Assembly (NCBI GenBank): GCA_027574665.1
Contig: CM050651.1
Coordinates: forward strand, 7,813,501-7,877,500
From: Rhynochetos jubatus
Lineage: Eukaryota; Chordata; Aves; Eurypygiformes; Rhynochetidae
Direction: 5' to 3'
Length of the DNA: 64,000 nt
Below the pieces are notes generated by a model. The model made no database searches. It was not told the DNA's origin and was given only the letters and a program-made list of their open reading frames with translations. The translations under genes and the position numbers were made by a program. This document shows positions 1-13,646 of the stretch, piece by piece (position 1 is the stretch's first letter; the number at the start of each line of letters is the position of its first letter).

Positions 1-2436
1 GCTCAAATGTTAAAATTTCTCTACAACAAAGCAAAAACTACATGTCTTATGCATCTTTTCCATTCACCAGCTCACAGTCACCTGAGTCCACTGTAATCAA
101 CTCCTTCCGTTAATGCCAGTGGCCCTTATTTAAATGTCATCAATAAGAAAACTTCCATTTCTATCTTCAGATATGATATGAATTGGAGAAGCAAAACCAA
201 AAATAGTTACAAGAAGTGTTCTACTTGAGAAATGTGACTACAGTGCTATCATCTAATAGTTGTAAGTTATAAGTAATAAAACTGATATACAGAGGTCTAT
301 CCCAATAAAACTGATAGAGGTCATAATTAAACATAAGTGAATGCTCATCTGTATACAAGTACACAAAAAATCCCACTCTTCTCCTTCACATGTCAAATTT
401 AAATTGTTTACAGCCTTCGTGACTTGCAATACCTTTTCTCCAAAAAAAGCTTAATTACACAATACCTTAATATTGCTATATGACTAATTTCACCACTGTT
501 TACATACAAATAAGTTGAAACTAGATTTCATGTGTATATCTCCATTTCTTTCACGAATCAGTAAAGTGAAAACTGAAAATTCTTCCTTTCTACCTAACTT
601 TATGTAGAAATGCTCTTTTTGCCATAAACAATTCTGCTTGAAATATTCAGAGTGCAAGGCTGTTTTCAATACAGACACAAACTTTGGGGTAAATTCTCTG
701 CATTACTGAAGCTTGGTAGTGATGGCAAAAAAACCCCCATCAAGAGCAGCTGCGAAAACTACTAATGCAAAATGAGGCAATGCATCATAAGGTTTGAAGT
801 CAAATTATCTCCTCAAATGATAGAAGTTGGGAAGAAGAGGCAGTGATTTACAAGCACCTCCTCCAAACCAGCACTTAGAAACGTGAGTGCATTGCAGTCG
901 CACGGATCCAAGCTAGTGAAAAAACAGAGGGAGATGAGAGACATGAGGCTGTGAAAGGGCAGCAGGGCACACATGATCACTTTTCTCTCTAGTCCGAGCA
1001 GAGTCTCAAGGTGTCTAGTTACAGAAAAAAGGTGCCAAATCATCAGAAGGAACAGACTATGATGAGAGTCATAAATCTGTTTAGCTTAACTGAAATTTTC
1101 ACCATTTGGCTTCCAGTAAAAGAACTAAATATTTTTTCTTGTAACTAATCTGTTTTGACTCTATGAAAAACATTTTTATTGCAATAAAGTTATTAAAGTC
1201 TTAGCACTTACTGTTTTGTAGTTAATATAGGAATATTTTTTTCTCCCTGCCTGCTAGTTTCTCTGTAATAAATTTCTTTGCACAGGTCATCTCCTCACTC
1301 TAGTTCTCTTATTACTTCATTTAAGAGAATAATTTATTTTAAACCCTAAACCAAACATAGGATTGAAGAGTAGAGGTTAAGAAATGGAATAAAAAGAAAA
1401 CAGACCTTCACCTTCCATTATGCTTGTCTTAAGTATCCGCTTTATTAAACTTAGTGTTTAAGTCTGGTTTATTAAAAACCATGAATGTTTAGCTTACGCT
1501 ATTTTTAAAGCAGTCTGTACTGTGTAGTATTTAATAGGCTGTCGAAACAGATGAGTTATTTTATTTTGTTTAAAAAGCAAACAAATTCAGAATGCTCTGA
1601 GATATCCATTTGTATAAAACTGTTAACATCCACATAACCTTGGCCAACGTCATATCAAGTTAATTTTATAAATAAAATTCTGAAGTGTGTTTATTGCATC
1701 TAATATGGCTACTCATTAAAGATATTATCCAGTTCTCTATAAAATATCTTAGCGCAGATTGGCACATCAGTGTTTAACCAGGCTCTTTAGTCATATAAAA
1801 ATATCTTTACACTGTCAAGATCATATAAAGTAGTACACCTGTCAGTAGTAACCTAATTTTCTGTTCTGCCCCCAAAATCTCAGCTGACATACCAAGAATC
1901 ACTTATCAGCTCAACTATTACCACTCGGTGCAATCAATGGGAACTTTGTTAACAACTGAGGTGAGAGTAAGGTCAGCGTATGGTCAATTTAGAAGCAGGG
2001 TCGAGCAGCAGTCACTGTGTTTAAAACTTTACCTCTGAGCCATCATTCCCGGGATGTTCACAGGCAATGTTGCCAAAGTAAGGAGGGTGATCTTGGTTAT
2101 CATGAAGCATCTTGTAGTGTCTTCACTCCGTCATCATTTTTAGGAACAGAGAATTTGGAATGAATCGTGTGCATCTCTTATTTGGTATTGTTTTTCCCTT
2201 TTTCTTTGTATGACACAGTTTGGAAAGCTACAGCAAGAGACGTAACGCCTCAATCCAGCCAGGAAAGTCCTGGATTCTGTGCTCTTTATAAAAATAGGAA
2301 GACTACTTAACACATTAAGAACAGCTACATATGATACAAAGAGATCTTTCTCAGCTCTGAATAGTCAGCATCTATAAAGACAGTGGATAGCACAGGATAA
2401 ATATATTTGTCTTAAAACAGGGCACCTTGTGCTGTT
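1..2436. other. AT-rich intergenic DNA
   Basis: I see no gene, RNA or recognisable mobile element. Open frames are short (76 codons or fewer) and unremarkable. Confidence 0.8.
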
Positions 2437-3220
2437 TTAGACGCTGTAAGACATGACCGTCCTGCAACGTGCCCAGAAATGCAGAGCAATTTTTGAAATC
2501 AGTGCCCCTGCCCAAGAGGGGCTCCCGTACAGCAGCAGCCCCAGCTGAAACTTGTATCTACAGAAGCCAGGCAGCTCCTCCAAGACAAGTCCCTTTATAC
2601 TCCTACCCCAGTGTGTCTCCAGTGTCACTGCAACACCAGTCCGTTTTGAGCCTCCCGGGAGCGGGCACCAGTCTGCAGCCTCCAGGGCCATGAGGAAATT
2701 CACGAAGGGCATCACTTGGTTCCCTGCAGCCAGCCTTCCTTTGCCCACGGTCATTTCATTGCCAGCTGGTTTCCCAGCTCCTGAGCATGATCAGCAGACC
2801 ATATGGTCCTTACAGGGCGTGTGGCTTGCGGTGCACGTATCTTCTCCTTCCTCAACCTGCCTAATGCTTGACGGTGTTCAGCATCTCGTGTCTGTTTGGC
2901 AGGACTCCTCGGTCATTCTGCCGAGCTTTGCCAAGGCCAAAGGGCGGTGGATTTGGTGGGACCCGTCTGACAAAGCCCTCTGCAGCCACCAGCAAGGGCC
3001 AACAACGTCTTCAGGGACAGCCAGGGGCACCTTGCATGTACAGGCAGGCATTGTAAGGGACACTGCCCATGCACTGTCCTTTCTTGTAACTAAGCCTTAT
3101 GAAGTACAGCTTGCTGGAAGTGCGTACCCCTTCCTTGTAAAAATACATCAGTATTCTGCAAAAACAAACAAAAAGCCCCAAACTTTGTTCCGTGTCAGAA
3201 TGAAAAGTGAACATTTTTAA
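2437..3220. other. GC-richer patch with overlapping open frames, no recognised gene
   Basis: The plus strand is open for 222 codons (2552-3220), and the minus strand is open over overlapping parts. The predicted peptide has no domain or motif that I know, and open frames on both strands point to base composition. It could be a degraded retroposon. Confidence 0.4.
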
Positions 3221-6200
3221 ATCCCCAGCAGATAAAGCCACGTTTGAGCAAAACCAAATTCCTGGACCTCACAAGTTGTCACATAACAGAACTGTTGTTG
3301 CCCTTCAGTCAGCTTTAATTTTGAACTAATTGGATGAGCTTTTGTTTCAGACATTTCTGTGAATAGCCTTGAACTAAAGAGTCATTGCCAAACTTCTTAA
3401 TTTAAAAAGCTGTTCCTGCCTTTATATTCAAACATATTGCACACCCTTTTGGAATACCCTGGAAAGCAGGTAAATAATTCAAAATTTGTAGCTCTCCAGC
3501 TTATCCCCAAATCTAAAGTCTAGCACATTATAGAAATAACAGTGAAAGGAAATAAATGCAAGAGGGAGAAGTCATAAAAACAAAGCTCTATGAGGTTCCC
3601 ATGTAAGGTCACCAGAAGAGTTTAGAGTGTTGTTTTTCTTCTCCCCAATAGAGGAACCTAAATTTAATTTCTCTTTTCATTTTCTATTTTCCTCTGCTCT
3701 TTTCCTCTCAACCTCCATCCTCCTCTTTTCTTCTCCTCCAGTTTGAAATTCCATTCCCAGCCATATGTTTCTCATTGTGATCCACCTTCCATTTTTGGTC
3801 ATACAGCAAAATGTGGTTTGAAGTTCCAAGAAAGTCAGAGCGTGTTGACACAAGGACGTTGGATTCTAGGTTTTGTCAACACTGAGCTGAAGAGCTTTGG
3901 GCCTTGAATCAATTTTAGCCCCCTTGACCAAGGAAACCCTGCAGAGAGTCAGACTAAGATCAACGAGAACAGATTTTCAAGTGAACAGAGCCATATAAGT
4001 ATATCTTGCACAACAGGGGAGTGTTTTTTATTTTCTGTATGATCTGCCCTTGCTCCAGTATTAAATCCAAACACTACTCAGTTTTGCTTGGCATGCAGCT
4101 CTTTGCAACAAACCCAAAAGGTTTTCTTGTAGGTGATACACAGTAATAAGAACCTCAAGACAAACCTGAATTTCAAACATCAGATGGCTTTTTTCTAGAA
4201 ATTAAGATACATAGCAAACCCAAACAACTCCAAGGTTTCACTGTGATCTATTCTGAAAACAGCGCGGTTGGCATTGAGGGAGAGTCCCTCTCCTTTTCCA
4301 GATGACCCGGGGAATTTCCTGTTAAAATACTGTGCTCCCAGATGTCTGGGCATGTGTAAGTAGGTCCACTGGCTAACAGCTGAAAGTCCATCCCCTACCT
4401 TGTGATTCAGCTGAAAGCGTGTAAAAAGCTGGAGAATGGAAGACGGTGTAAGGGAAGGAGAATTAAACTGATGCTGACATGATTTGAAGTTTTCTTTAAT
4501 TCATGCTCTGCCAGATAGCTGGAGATTAATCTCAAACTGTTTATTTTAGTGTATCATATTTCTGACTTCCAGCTAGCTATCAGCTGGTGTAATATAAGCT
4601 TTGATTTTGGCACCACCAAGTCTTCATTGTGTTTACATTTTCACTCACACTTTCTTTGGTTTTATCATAAGCAATTTCATGATTTAATGGCACATACTTT
4701 CCTGAATAAGAACAGGTGTACTTAATTTTATGAGATGGGAGAGAGACTTTTTTAAACTACCTTTTTTCCATGTGTAATCGCTTGCAACATCAGGCTTGAA
4801 AGATCCCTTAGTCACACAGCCATTTCTGAGGGAAAGTGAAAATGAAACAGAGGATTATCTTGTTTTAAATTCTCGATTAAGGTTTGCGCTGATCTGATTA
4901 TATCTGAAAAGTTTTAATCATTTTTCTAGCTAGGACTCCAAATTCCACATTGAAAATATCACACTTTAATTTAGCTCAAACAGAGCTATATTATAATCAG
5001 GAAATAAACAAGAAAACCCTGGCAATATATAATCATAGCAACTAGTAATGAAAATAGGTGTTTTCCTGAGTGAACAGTCATTCTAGTGCAATCCATTCTA
5101 TGAAGAACTTGGATTAATTCATTTGAACCAAATATCTTGAACCACCCAGAAATATTGCTTCTTTAAATTAGTGTTCACCCACATAGGCAGACGATGGGGG
5201 GGGTGTGAATTCAGGCTGTCTGCAGTAACCCTTTGCAGATCCTGACAGCCACAGCTATCCCCTCATCCTGCCGAAGGAAGAGCCTGACTCTATACTGAAT
5301 TTACAACTCCTAGTCTGTTTTAGGATCTGTGGCAGGTTTCCAAGATGACATACTGGTGTGTTCAGATGCTTCCAATAAGTGGCAGTGACATGTCTAAGAG
5401 GAATTTTTATAAAATTCATGTATATAAAGCACAAGGATTCATGTTTAATGAGATAATGCAGGCTGAAGGTTCAGTCCTTCTAATCAAAGTAGTAATGCTG
5501 AACAGTCCTAAACTAAACTCCAAATATTACAGGTCACAAAACACTGTAAGACCTCACAAGTGTGGAGACACAAAAGAAGGAGGCAAAATACAGCACGACT
5601 TCGAGCCAGCTTCCTTGGCTTGAGAAAATTTCCCACCTAGAGAAAGTTACTCTGATTTTGGAGCACACTAGATAAATTCAAACAGGAGCAATGCATCGTG
5701 AAGATGCTTACAACAGTGAAAATAAAGACAACATGTTTGCACCTATATCTACAGCTTTTATCCTCTTGGGACCCGGAGAATCCACTCATAGCATCTGTGG
5801 GAGAAAATTAAATGCGTGGTGGTAATGAAAAGAGAATAAGAAATTATAAAAACGGCAATAAAAAGAAAAGAATAGGAGACAACTCCTAGACCTCACACAG
5901 CCTCTGTTAAACAATGGGAAGAAAATCTTTCAGGAATTCAGTAAGACCTGAGAAGAAATAGAGGGACTGTTGGAACAAATGGCTGCTGGCTCAAGTTCCA
6001 CTCAATGACCTTGACTGTGCACATCAGAGCTAGTTGTTACATCAGGCACTGAAATAGAGAACAGACCATAAAAAAACCTGAACATTTCCTCCCATAAGAT
6101 TCCTTTGTTACAGGACTCTTTTGTAGCATTTAGTAATAATTTCCTCTCTGACTAATGTTCTTGTGCAGATTATAATGCCATTATGTTCTGATGCGAGCTT

Positions 6201-9200
6201 TTCCCTCATTTCTTAGTTAATTCATCTTTATAGAAGTTCTTCAGCTGCCAGCCAGTACTGAAAAGTTATTAATTTCAAGTGCCTTTAATAGTGCATGAGA
6301 GCTGAGAAGTTTAGTGAAGTCTCAAAATCCTTCTTTACCAACACTTGACTGAATATTATATTTGCCCACTAATTTCTTTTTCTTTGCTGGAAACCCTTCA
6401 CCTGGATCTCTGCCATGTTTCATGGCTTTTTTGGTTTTGACAAGGAAGAATAGCTGGGAAGCATAGGAAAGATTGAGACCGAATTAGCTCTTTATTCCCT
6501 GTTTGCATGGTAGTTTGATCATAGGGTTACTGTAAAACCTCTCATCCGTTCCTTTCTGCACAAAATGTTAATTTTGTTACACATACAGCAGAGCCAAGGA
6601 AGTCAGACAAAGCAAGTAAGGAAAAGAGCTGGTCAGACTATTCCTTCCTGTGTGGTTGGCCACATCCAGCTCCCAAGGTAAAGGTGTTTCAAGACAGCAT
6701 GAACTTATTGCTCAACTATTATTTATCTTCTGATTGTCCAGCATAGTGCTCTCACATATTCTCCCTCTATACTCCTGTACATCCATAAGCACCAACACAC
6801 CCTCTAAATTACAGTCTAGTGGTGCCAATACCTTCTCACATTATTATTCTCTCTGCTTCACTAGCAGATAACGTGCTTAGTCTGATTAAAAATCTTGGCA
6901 AAAGATGTTACATGAATGATGCATCAGAAAGACTGAATTTGGAAATTCATCTAATACACAAAAGATGGTAGAAAAAAGTTTATAAAGCAACTTGTAGCAA
7001 ACTCAGGCTGCAGGAAGTATCAGAGTACTTGTTTGTATTTTCACGGTTGGAATCACATCCAAGATTGCACTATTTCTTCTTTATTGTATCTGGCAATCAG
7101 TCGACTGATCAAGAAGAGAGATGCCCTCTTGTTCTGAATAACCTCAGAGGAACCCCACAAATGGGAGCTTACTCATCCTAAAGAAAGTTTTCTGGGAAAG
7201 GGAGTATTTCGTCCTTTTGTAAGTTTCCAAAAAGATCTGACTGGCTGTGAAAAATCAGCATGATCTCTCTTTTCTTCTGTTTAGCTTTGTTCAAGTTTAA
7301 CACAAACAGCTTAAATTCTGTGTGGTTACTGAAACAAAATATACTGCCAAGGACTGAAGCTATTAAATCTTTTATCTGTTCCTTATGAATATCACATGCC
7401 CAGACAAATTAGGTTGTCCATAATAGTCTGAACTTAATATTTTCCCTGCTAAAAAGAAAATATTGGTGATAACATACGTATAGATACACCCCTCCACAGT
7501 GAATATTTTTCATTTTTTCCCAATTATGCTAAACAGACTCATAAAAATTACAGCTGAATACTGTTAGTTTTGCAAGACTTGCATTTGCCACGATGCCACG
7601 TTTAGAATCTTGCTCAGGATTTTCAAATCATAAAACAATATACCTTGTTTTTAACAAATTAATTCCACCAGTGGACAGTTTGGGGTGGCTGGGAGACCAT
7701 TTAAATAATATGATCAGCCAGGTGTTGCTGACGCAGTTACCCCAGGATTAATAGCCTAAGTGACAAGGGTATTAGTCCTTTACCAACACGGGCCTTTACA
7801 TTCAGCATCCACAGGAAATGAACAAAGCAACCCACACGAGGAGAAAGCAACATGGGAATTTAATCCAGAACTTCATCTTACTGAAAGGCAAGGACAAAAA
7901 CCAGAGGATTTCAGGATCTGCTGAGATGAAACTGTCTCACAGGACTGTGTCCAAATGGAACTGGCGCGGCCCTTTGCACTGAACCAGACCTATGCTAAAT
8001 ATGAGCTGGACCATATAGATCCGGTGCTCGGATGTCTGAGGAAACAGGCACAGTGTTACCAGTCAGTGTAGACATAGCCTGAATTCCCAGGAAGAAGCAC
8101 AAGCCTCATGAGATGTATTGTTGGAGGCTAGTTATGGAGCAGTAAATAAGAGTGGAAACATACAGTTCTTGTATGAGACTTCCCTCTCCCTGTCTCTACA
8201 GACATCCTTCAGTGCTGCTTCTCCTGGACACCTCTTTCCTTCTCTGCGCTGGCAGGAGCAATAGGAAGGAGAGCAATGTTTTGTTGAATGCCATCAGTGA
8301 ACATAATCCCCTTTATCACCACAGGAGATTACAGAGAGTGTCTGTAACTACGAGCTGTGAACTCCAGCAGCAATGAGGCGTCCAGGTTCCTGTTGCTGTG
8401 CCTTGTGTTCAAGGCAACCTGCATCTGACTGCTGTCGCCAGCCATGCTACGTGGGTTGGAAGTCATGGTCTCTCTCTCTCTGAGGGAAAAGGATGGAGAA
8501 CTTGTTGGAAAGAATCATGAAAGGTGGCTGGAATGAGCAATGGACAAGACTTGCAGTGGTCACAGAACATTTCTCACCAAAGGGAGTGACATCATTAATA
8601 CATAAATAAATTAGTTGTCTAAAGTAAAATTAAAGCCTGTTCAAGTATGAGGAGAAAATAAAATGTTATGTTGAACTCACAGTGTATTTTTAAAGATGAG
8701 ATCTAAGCTGTAATTAGTCATTTTTTTCCACAGTTCCACATAATGCAGGTATAAACACAGTATCTGAATGATCAGTTTTGATGAGGAGACCATGAAGGGA
8801 GAGGGAGGAAACCAAAAAGAAAAAGCTTGGAATAAAATCAGAGCCCACCATTAAAATACACATATTATAGGATATTCATATGGAATACCTAAAGTTCAAA
8901 GCTTACCTCTCTACTGGATTACAGTTCTGCCTGGTTGACCAAGGATCACTTCTGTGCATGATTCCTCTGTGACTACAGTGTGGATGACACTAGTGGCTGA
9001 CAGACCCACTAGCATGGTCTTGAAAACCTAAATGAAAGTTAATAATTGTATGTAATATTTTTTCCATTAAAGCTAATAATTCAAGATTCTTTTTAATACC
9101 CATCACTCCAGGCAACTGATTTGGGGTTTTTTGTCTGTGCGTTATTTCTGTAGACACAGAAGCCTTCACTAACTTGCAAGAAGCAACAGCCCTCAATCAC

Positions 9201-12200
9201 CAGTCACACCACAGCTAAATAATAGCTTGACACTCTGATCATTCTTTCCTCACTGGAAACTGTGATAAGAAAAGACCATCTTGCAGTTTCTTGCTGTTTC
9301 TCTTTTTGTGCAAGAAAAAAGCCTACCTGCTCTCTTCTGGTAATCCAAGAGCATAAGACATGTCTTTCTCGCAGGAGAGCTAGTCTCCAACAGTGAATAT
9401 ATCAAAGCGTAAGTCTGTCTACTCTGAAATCATAGCCAAACAGAGAAAGTCTGTCTTATGGTATCTTCAGTGTTACACAAGAAAATTCAGGCAACTCTCT
9501 GACGCAAAAGTACTTTGTGTGTTACCCAAAGTTTGCCAGTGGTGTCACACACTCAATATACCAGGTGTCAGCTCTTGCAATTGAATTCCTCCAATATTTC
9601 ACGTCACTGTAGCAGCAGAAAGTGATTTCAGCATGCTGAAACATCCCACCACGAGTTCAGGGCAAACAAAACTTGGAGTTTAACCACCCAGAAGAGGAAG
9701 GGAGAGGATCTGCTGACAAAAGCAGAGATTAACTTTAAACTGCCTCATCTCACCCCTAAACACACCAACATCTGGAGCTCTGCTAGTGACCCCTGTGACA
9801 TTTTGAAAACCTGAGCTTTGGCTTTCAATTGGTGAAGTTGTTGCTTCGAATCCTTTTTGGATAAGCTTTAGGATACCTGGAGCAGAGACAATAGCTGTTG
9901 CACTTGTTTATTATTGTAGTTGTATATTGTATATTAATATTGTATCTCTTACAAGCTTTAACTCTGTAGAGTTTAAAATTTATAATTTGTTTTAAAGGGT
10001 TTCTGAGCATCTCACTTCTTTTGCCTGGAATCCTGACTCAGTACTTTGATTTCATAGTATGTAGCCAATAGGAAGGGAGAACACAAAATTTCTTTCTGAA
10101 GGAGATAGATGCTATTAGTAATGTTCAAAAGACAAAAAAGGAGGAGGAAGGAGAAAGGACAAGTTAAATTGTTAAGATTAATGCAGTAATGTTTAATCAC
10201 AGTAATGAAAGCACAGGCAAATATTATTCTGTTATTTTGTTAATAATGCTGGTTTTAACAGCATTTTTTTTTATTTGCCTGATTGATCAAGTGCTCCACA
10301 ATTGCAGTTCATCCAACAGATATTAAAAATCTTGAGAGGCTGCTGAATTTCAGTTAGACAGGATTTTTTTTCCTTAACTTAATGTATCCTTCCCTCCTGT
10401 ATGTGCACTGCTGAAAAAAAAAAAAAGAACATGGTCAAGACAAAAAACCACTATCTTTGATCAATATCCATGGAAGATGTTTGGCTTAAATTTATTTATT
10501 TAAAGTGAGGTTTTGCTTCGCGATAGGAAACAAACAAACATACATCACTGCGTAGGTTTAGTTTCCTGAGTATTCTGATAAAGTTAATTTGATTTTTCTA
10601 ACAACAACATTAATAAGTTAATAGTTTGCTAATGATTATGTCTTTAAATAAAAAATGCAAGCAAAATAAGAGCAGACAAAAAACAAAAGCTACCTTACCA
10701 GGAATAAAAACTCTGCAAACAAAATATACATGCCAACAAGGAGCTAAAATATTAATAGTGACTTGGAGGCAATGAGGATAAAGCACCAGTGTCGAGCATT
10801 CTAGGATTTAACAGGACCTTTGCTCTGTAGGTGACACTCCAGAAGACTCGGTATCTGGAGAAACCACAGCCAAAAACCTGGCACTTTCAGCTGGCCTCCT
10901 TAGTTCAACTTTTAAGTAGCAGAGCAGAGAGATTTATCTGTCAGTCTTTTCCTGCTTCGCACAAGCACTCTGTGAGCATTATAAAAACATGTTAATTTCC
11001 TGGCAAGATTTTATTTTGAGGGCCATTTCAACAGCAACTAATACTCACCCAGAAAAACCAAACTATGAGCATATTAACTTTCACTGAACTGATATTTTTT
11101 TTTCATTGTGGACAAAAGAATCCCTCTTTCAAAATCAGGGGTGAATGGGTTTTTTTAATGTAAGATGATATGGTAGTGTCATGCTGTCTTTATCAGGTTT
11201 ACAGGATCTTAAAATACAAAGATCAGGAAAACATTTAAACTGCATCTATACTAGAGATTTTTCATTAATGTTCCATTAATGTAGCAGAACAGCTACTTTT
11301 GCTTGCATAAATTTAATATTAATTCATTAGTCTTTCCTAAAAAGGTTAAAAAAAAATAAATCTGCATACAATGATAATAATCAAGTTAATATGTATCCAC
11401 AGAATTACCAATTTCCTGAAACAAAAGACATTTACCAGAGTAAACTCTAATTGCTTTCATAGAAAAACTAGTAACAACAACAAAGGAGATTAATGCAAAG
11501 ATTTTAATAGCAGTGGTATTTTTACAGCTGTAATCGTCTAAGGGCATAGGAGAGGAATCATTAGTAAGAAGATGCAATACCTTTTTATTAGACTGACTGA
11601 CACAGCTGTAAAACACTGAAAAACCTTGGACAGAGAACACATAGCTCGTAAGAAAAATAAAATCCAGAAATATGGTAAATCAAACATCAATGTCTTCATA
11701 CCTCATAGAGGAGCTCTTCGAAGAGAGCTCCATCAGGGTTGCCAGTACCATAAGGTTTCACCCATTGCACAGGAAGGTGTGCCAACAGGGACCTGATTAA
11801 ATACAGCTGTACACAGCTATGCTTGTCACTTTAAAAGAAACCTCTTAATCTGTTAGAAGAGGTTATACTTCATCAGAGCCGGGACAATGAATTCCAGTGA
11901 ACAAACTAAGAGAGATGTCACTCAATGTGATTTGTCCTTCTGGAATTTTATTTATGACTGCTATATTTAAAACCTTATTGAAGTGCTTGCCAAAGCCAGA
12001 CTTAAATTTAAATTTGGATTAACCCTGACTAAAGTTTATCCTGAAGAGGATGACTTTGTATTTATATCTGAGACTCAAGTAAACTGTTTTCTCTCTCATC
12101 CTATCCCTGCACTTGAGCTATGTGGAAGAAACTGAAGTCTACTCATCTCCTAAGAAAGCAAAAACAATTGCAATGATTTATGGTTGAACAGTCCCATACA

Positions 12201-13538
12201 CTTGTAATGAAATGTAGGTGCTTATTACTGAGATAAAATCTTAAACCTGAAACTAAGGTAAAAAGCTTTATGGTCATATCCAACAGCTCAAGCACTTTGT
12301 ACATTAAATCATGATAGCAGGCTACAGAAGAGTGGCCAAAACCAGGATTCATTTTGTAAGAAAAATGCGATGAGGGACCGCTAGACCATGAATTTTGACT
12401 GACATTACGAGAAGGGTATCTTTGAGTTCAATTGGCCTTTCCTTCCTACACATGCCTTCGGCAGGAGGCAGTTCACAGCTCTTAGGAGTTTTCCAGTCAG
12501 CTTGACATACGACACTCACAGGATGAAAACAGATGTGTGTAAACATACAAACAACAATTCTTAGTCGGTTCCACGTTCAAAATAATTTGTTAATTTCCCT
12601 TTCCCTACATATATACATTTTTATATATACATGGAAACAAAAAAACCTCTATCCTGTCCCACAAAATGCTAGCTTTATACAGGTGCAGATTTAGTGACGC
12701 TACTATATTTGTGAATTGAATTTTGACAAACGTGACAGAAGAAACAAAAGTGGAATGAACAGAATTATCCTTCTAAAGAGGCAAATGAAAGAAATGCTGC
12801 TGAATATTAGATTTCATTTAATCCTAATTTGTTTGAAATGTCGCCCACAAATATTACAGTGCTATTTCCAAAGAAACCAACCGAATTGGGATGTTGCTCT
12901 GAAGCACATTTTTTTTTTCAAGTTACAAAACCAGAAATTATTGAATGCAATTGAAAATATAAGTGAAGACAATGGAAACCTAAAATCAGGCTAGAAACTT
13001 TACAGCTGGGAAATTCACCAACCACCTCTTCCCCTACCAGGGAGATTCACCAAATGTGTTTTGTTAAAAAATAGGCTAGATTTGGCCTCAACATAGAGTT
13101 CTCTTAAAAATGCATTTCTACATTTTTTCTTGTCAAATCTCTGAAAACTCTATTGAATAGGAACAGTCTCCAAAAATATACCATTCTTTTAGGAGTGCCA
13201 GTCATTAACAACAGTTTTTTGTGAGTATTGAGTACTGTGAAATGGTAGAATATTAAGTCTCTGAAGTTTGGGGATTTTATTCTGGTTAAACAAAGACAGA
13301 GGGAATAGAGAAAGACTACTGTTAGAGAAGGAAAGATGGCATTTCCCTCTGTTTGAGAATGTCCAAGCAATGTATCTGACTGTAGGATTTAGATTCACAT
13401 TTTGTTGGGGTTTTTTTGGCCACTCTGCTAAAGAAGAATTAGTTTTATAACTTATCACATCATCATAAGTTTTGAAGTTTTAATCATAAATGAAATTATG
13501 CAATAATTATAATCAAATGAAATATTGCAATAAGAAAC
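3221..13538. other. AT-rich intergenic DNA
   Basis: About 10 kb has no coding gene, RNA gene or mobile element that I can recognise. Minor simple sequence includes a (CT)n run near 8468-8481 and an A13 run near 10415. Confidence 0.75.
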
Positions 13539-13646
13539 TTTGTTCTTTTCCCTCTCCTGCCATAGCTGGTTTAAGTATATCATAACTCTGCTTGTTTTAT
13601 TGTAGCCTGCTTAAACCAGCTATGGCAGGAGAGGGAAAAGAACAAA
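13539..13646. repeat. Perfect 37-bp inverted repeat with 34-nt spacer (long hairpin)
   Basis: The left arm at 13539-13575 and right arm at 13610-13646 are exact reverse complements over 37 bp; the outer pairing stops at 13538/13647 (C against C). The arms contain CTCTCCTGCCATAGCTGG and its complement. The 34-base spacer has no pairing with itself. The arms are of mixed composition (about 46% GC), so this is not simple sequence. It does not resemble an inverted-repeat transposon that I know, and I see no clear flanking target-site duplication. The two arms look like one segment copied in inverted orientation. Confidence 0.95.

Noticed and set aside
2552..3220. A 222-codon plus-strand frame
   Set aside because: No domain or family features were seen, overlapping frames are open on the other strand, and no splice or promoter context supports it. 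It is described only as a GC-richer patch.
11706..11732. Near-palindrome around CTCTTCGAAGAG
   Set aside because: It is short and imperfect beyond 12 bp and has no context to give it meaning.
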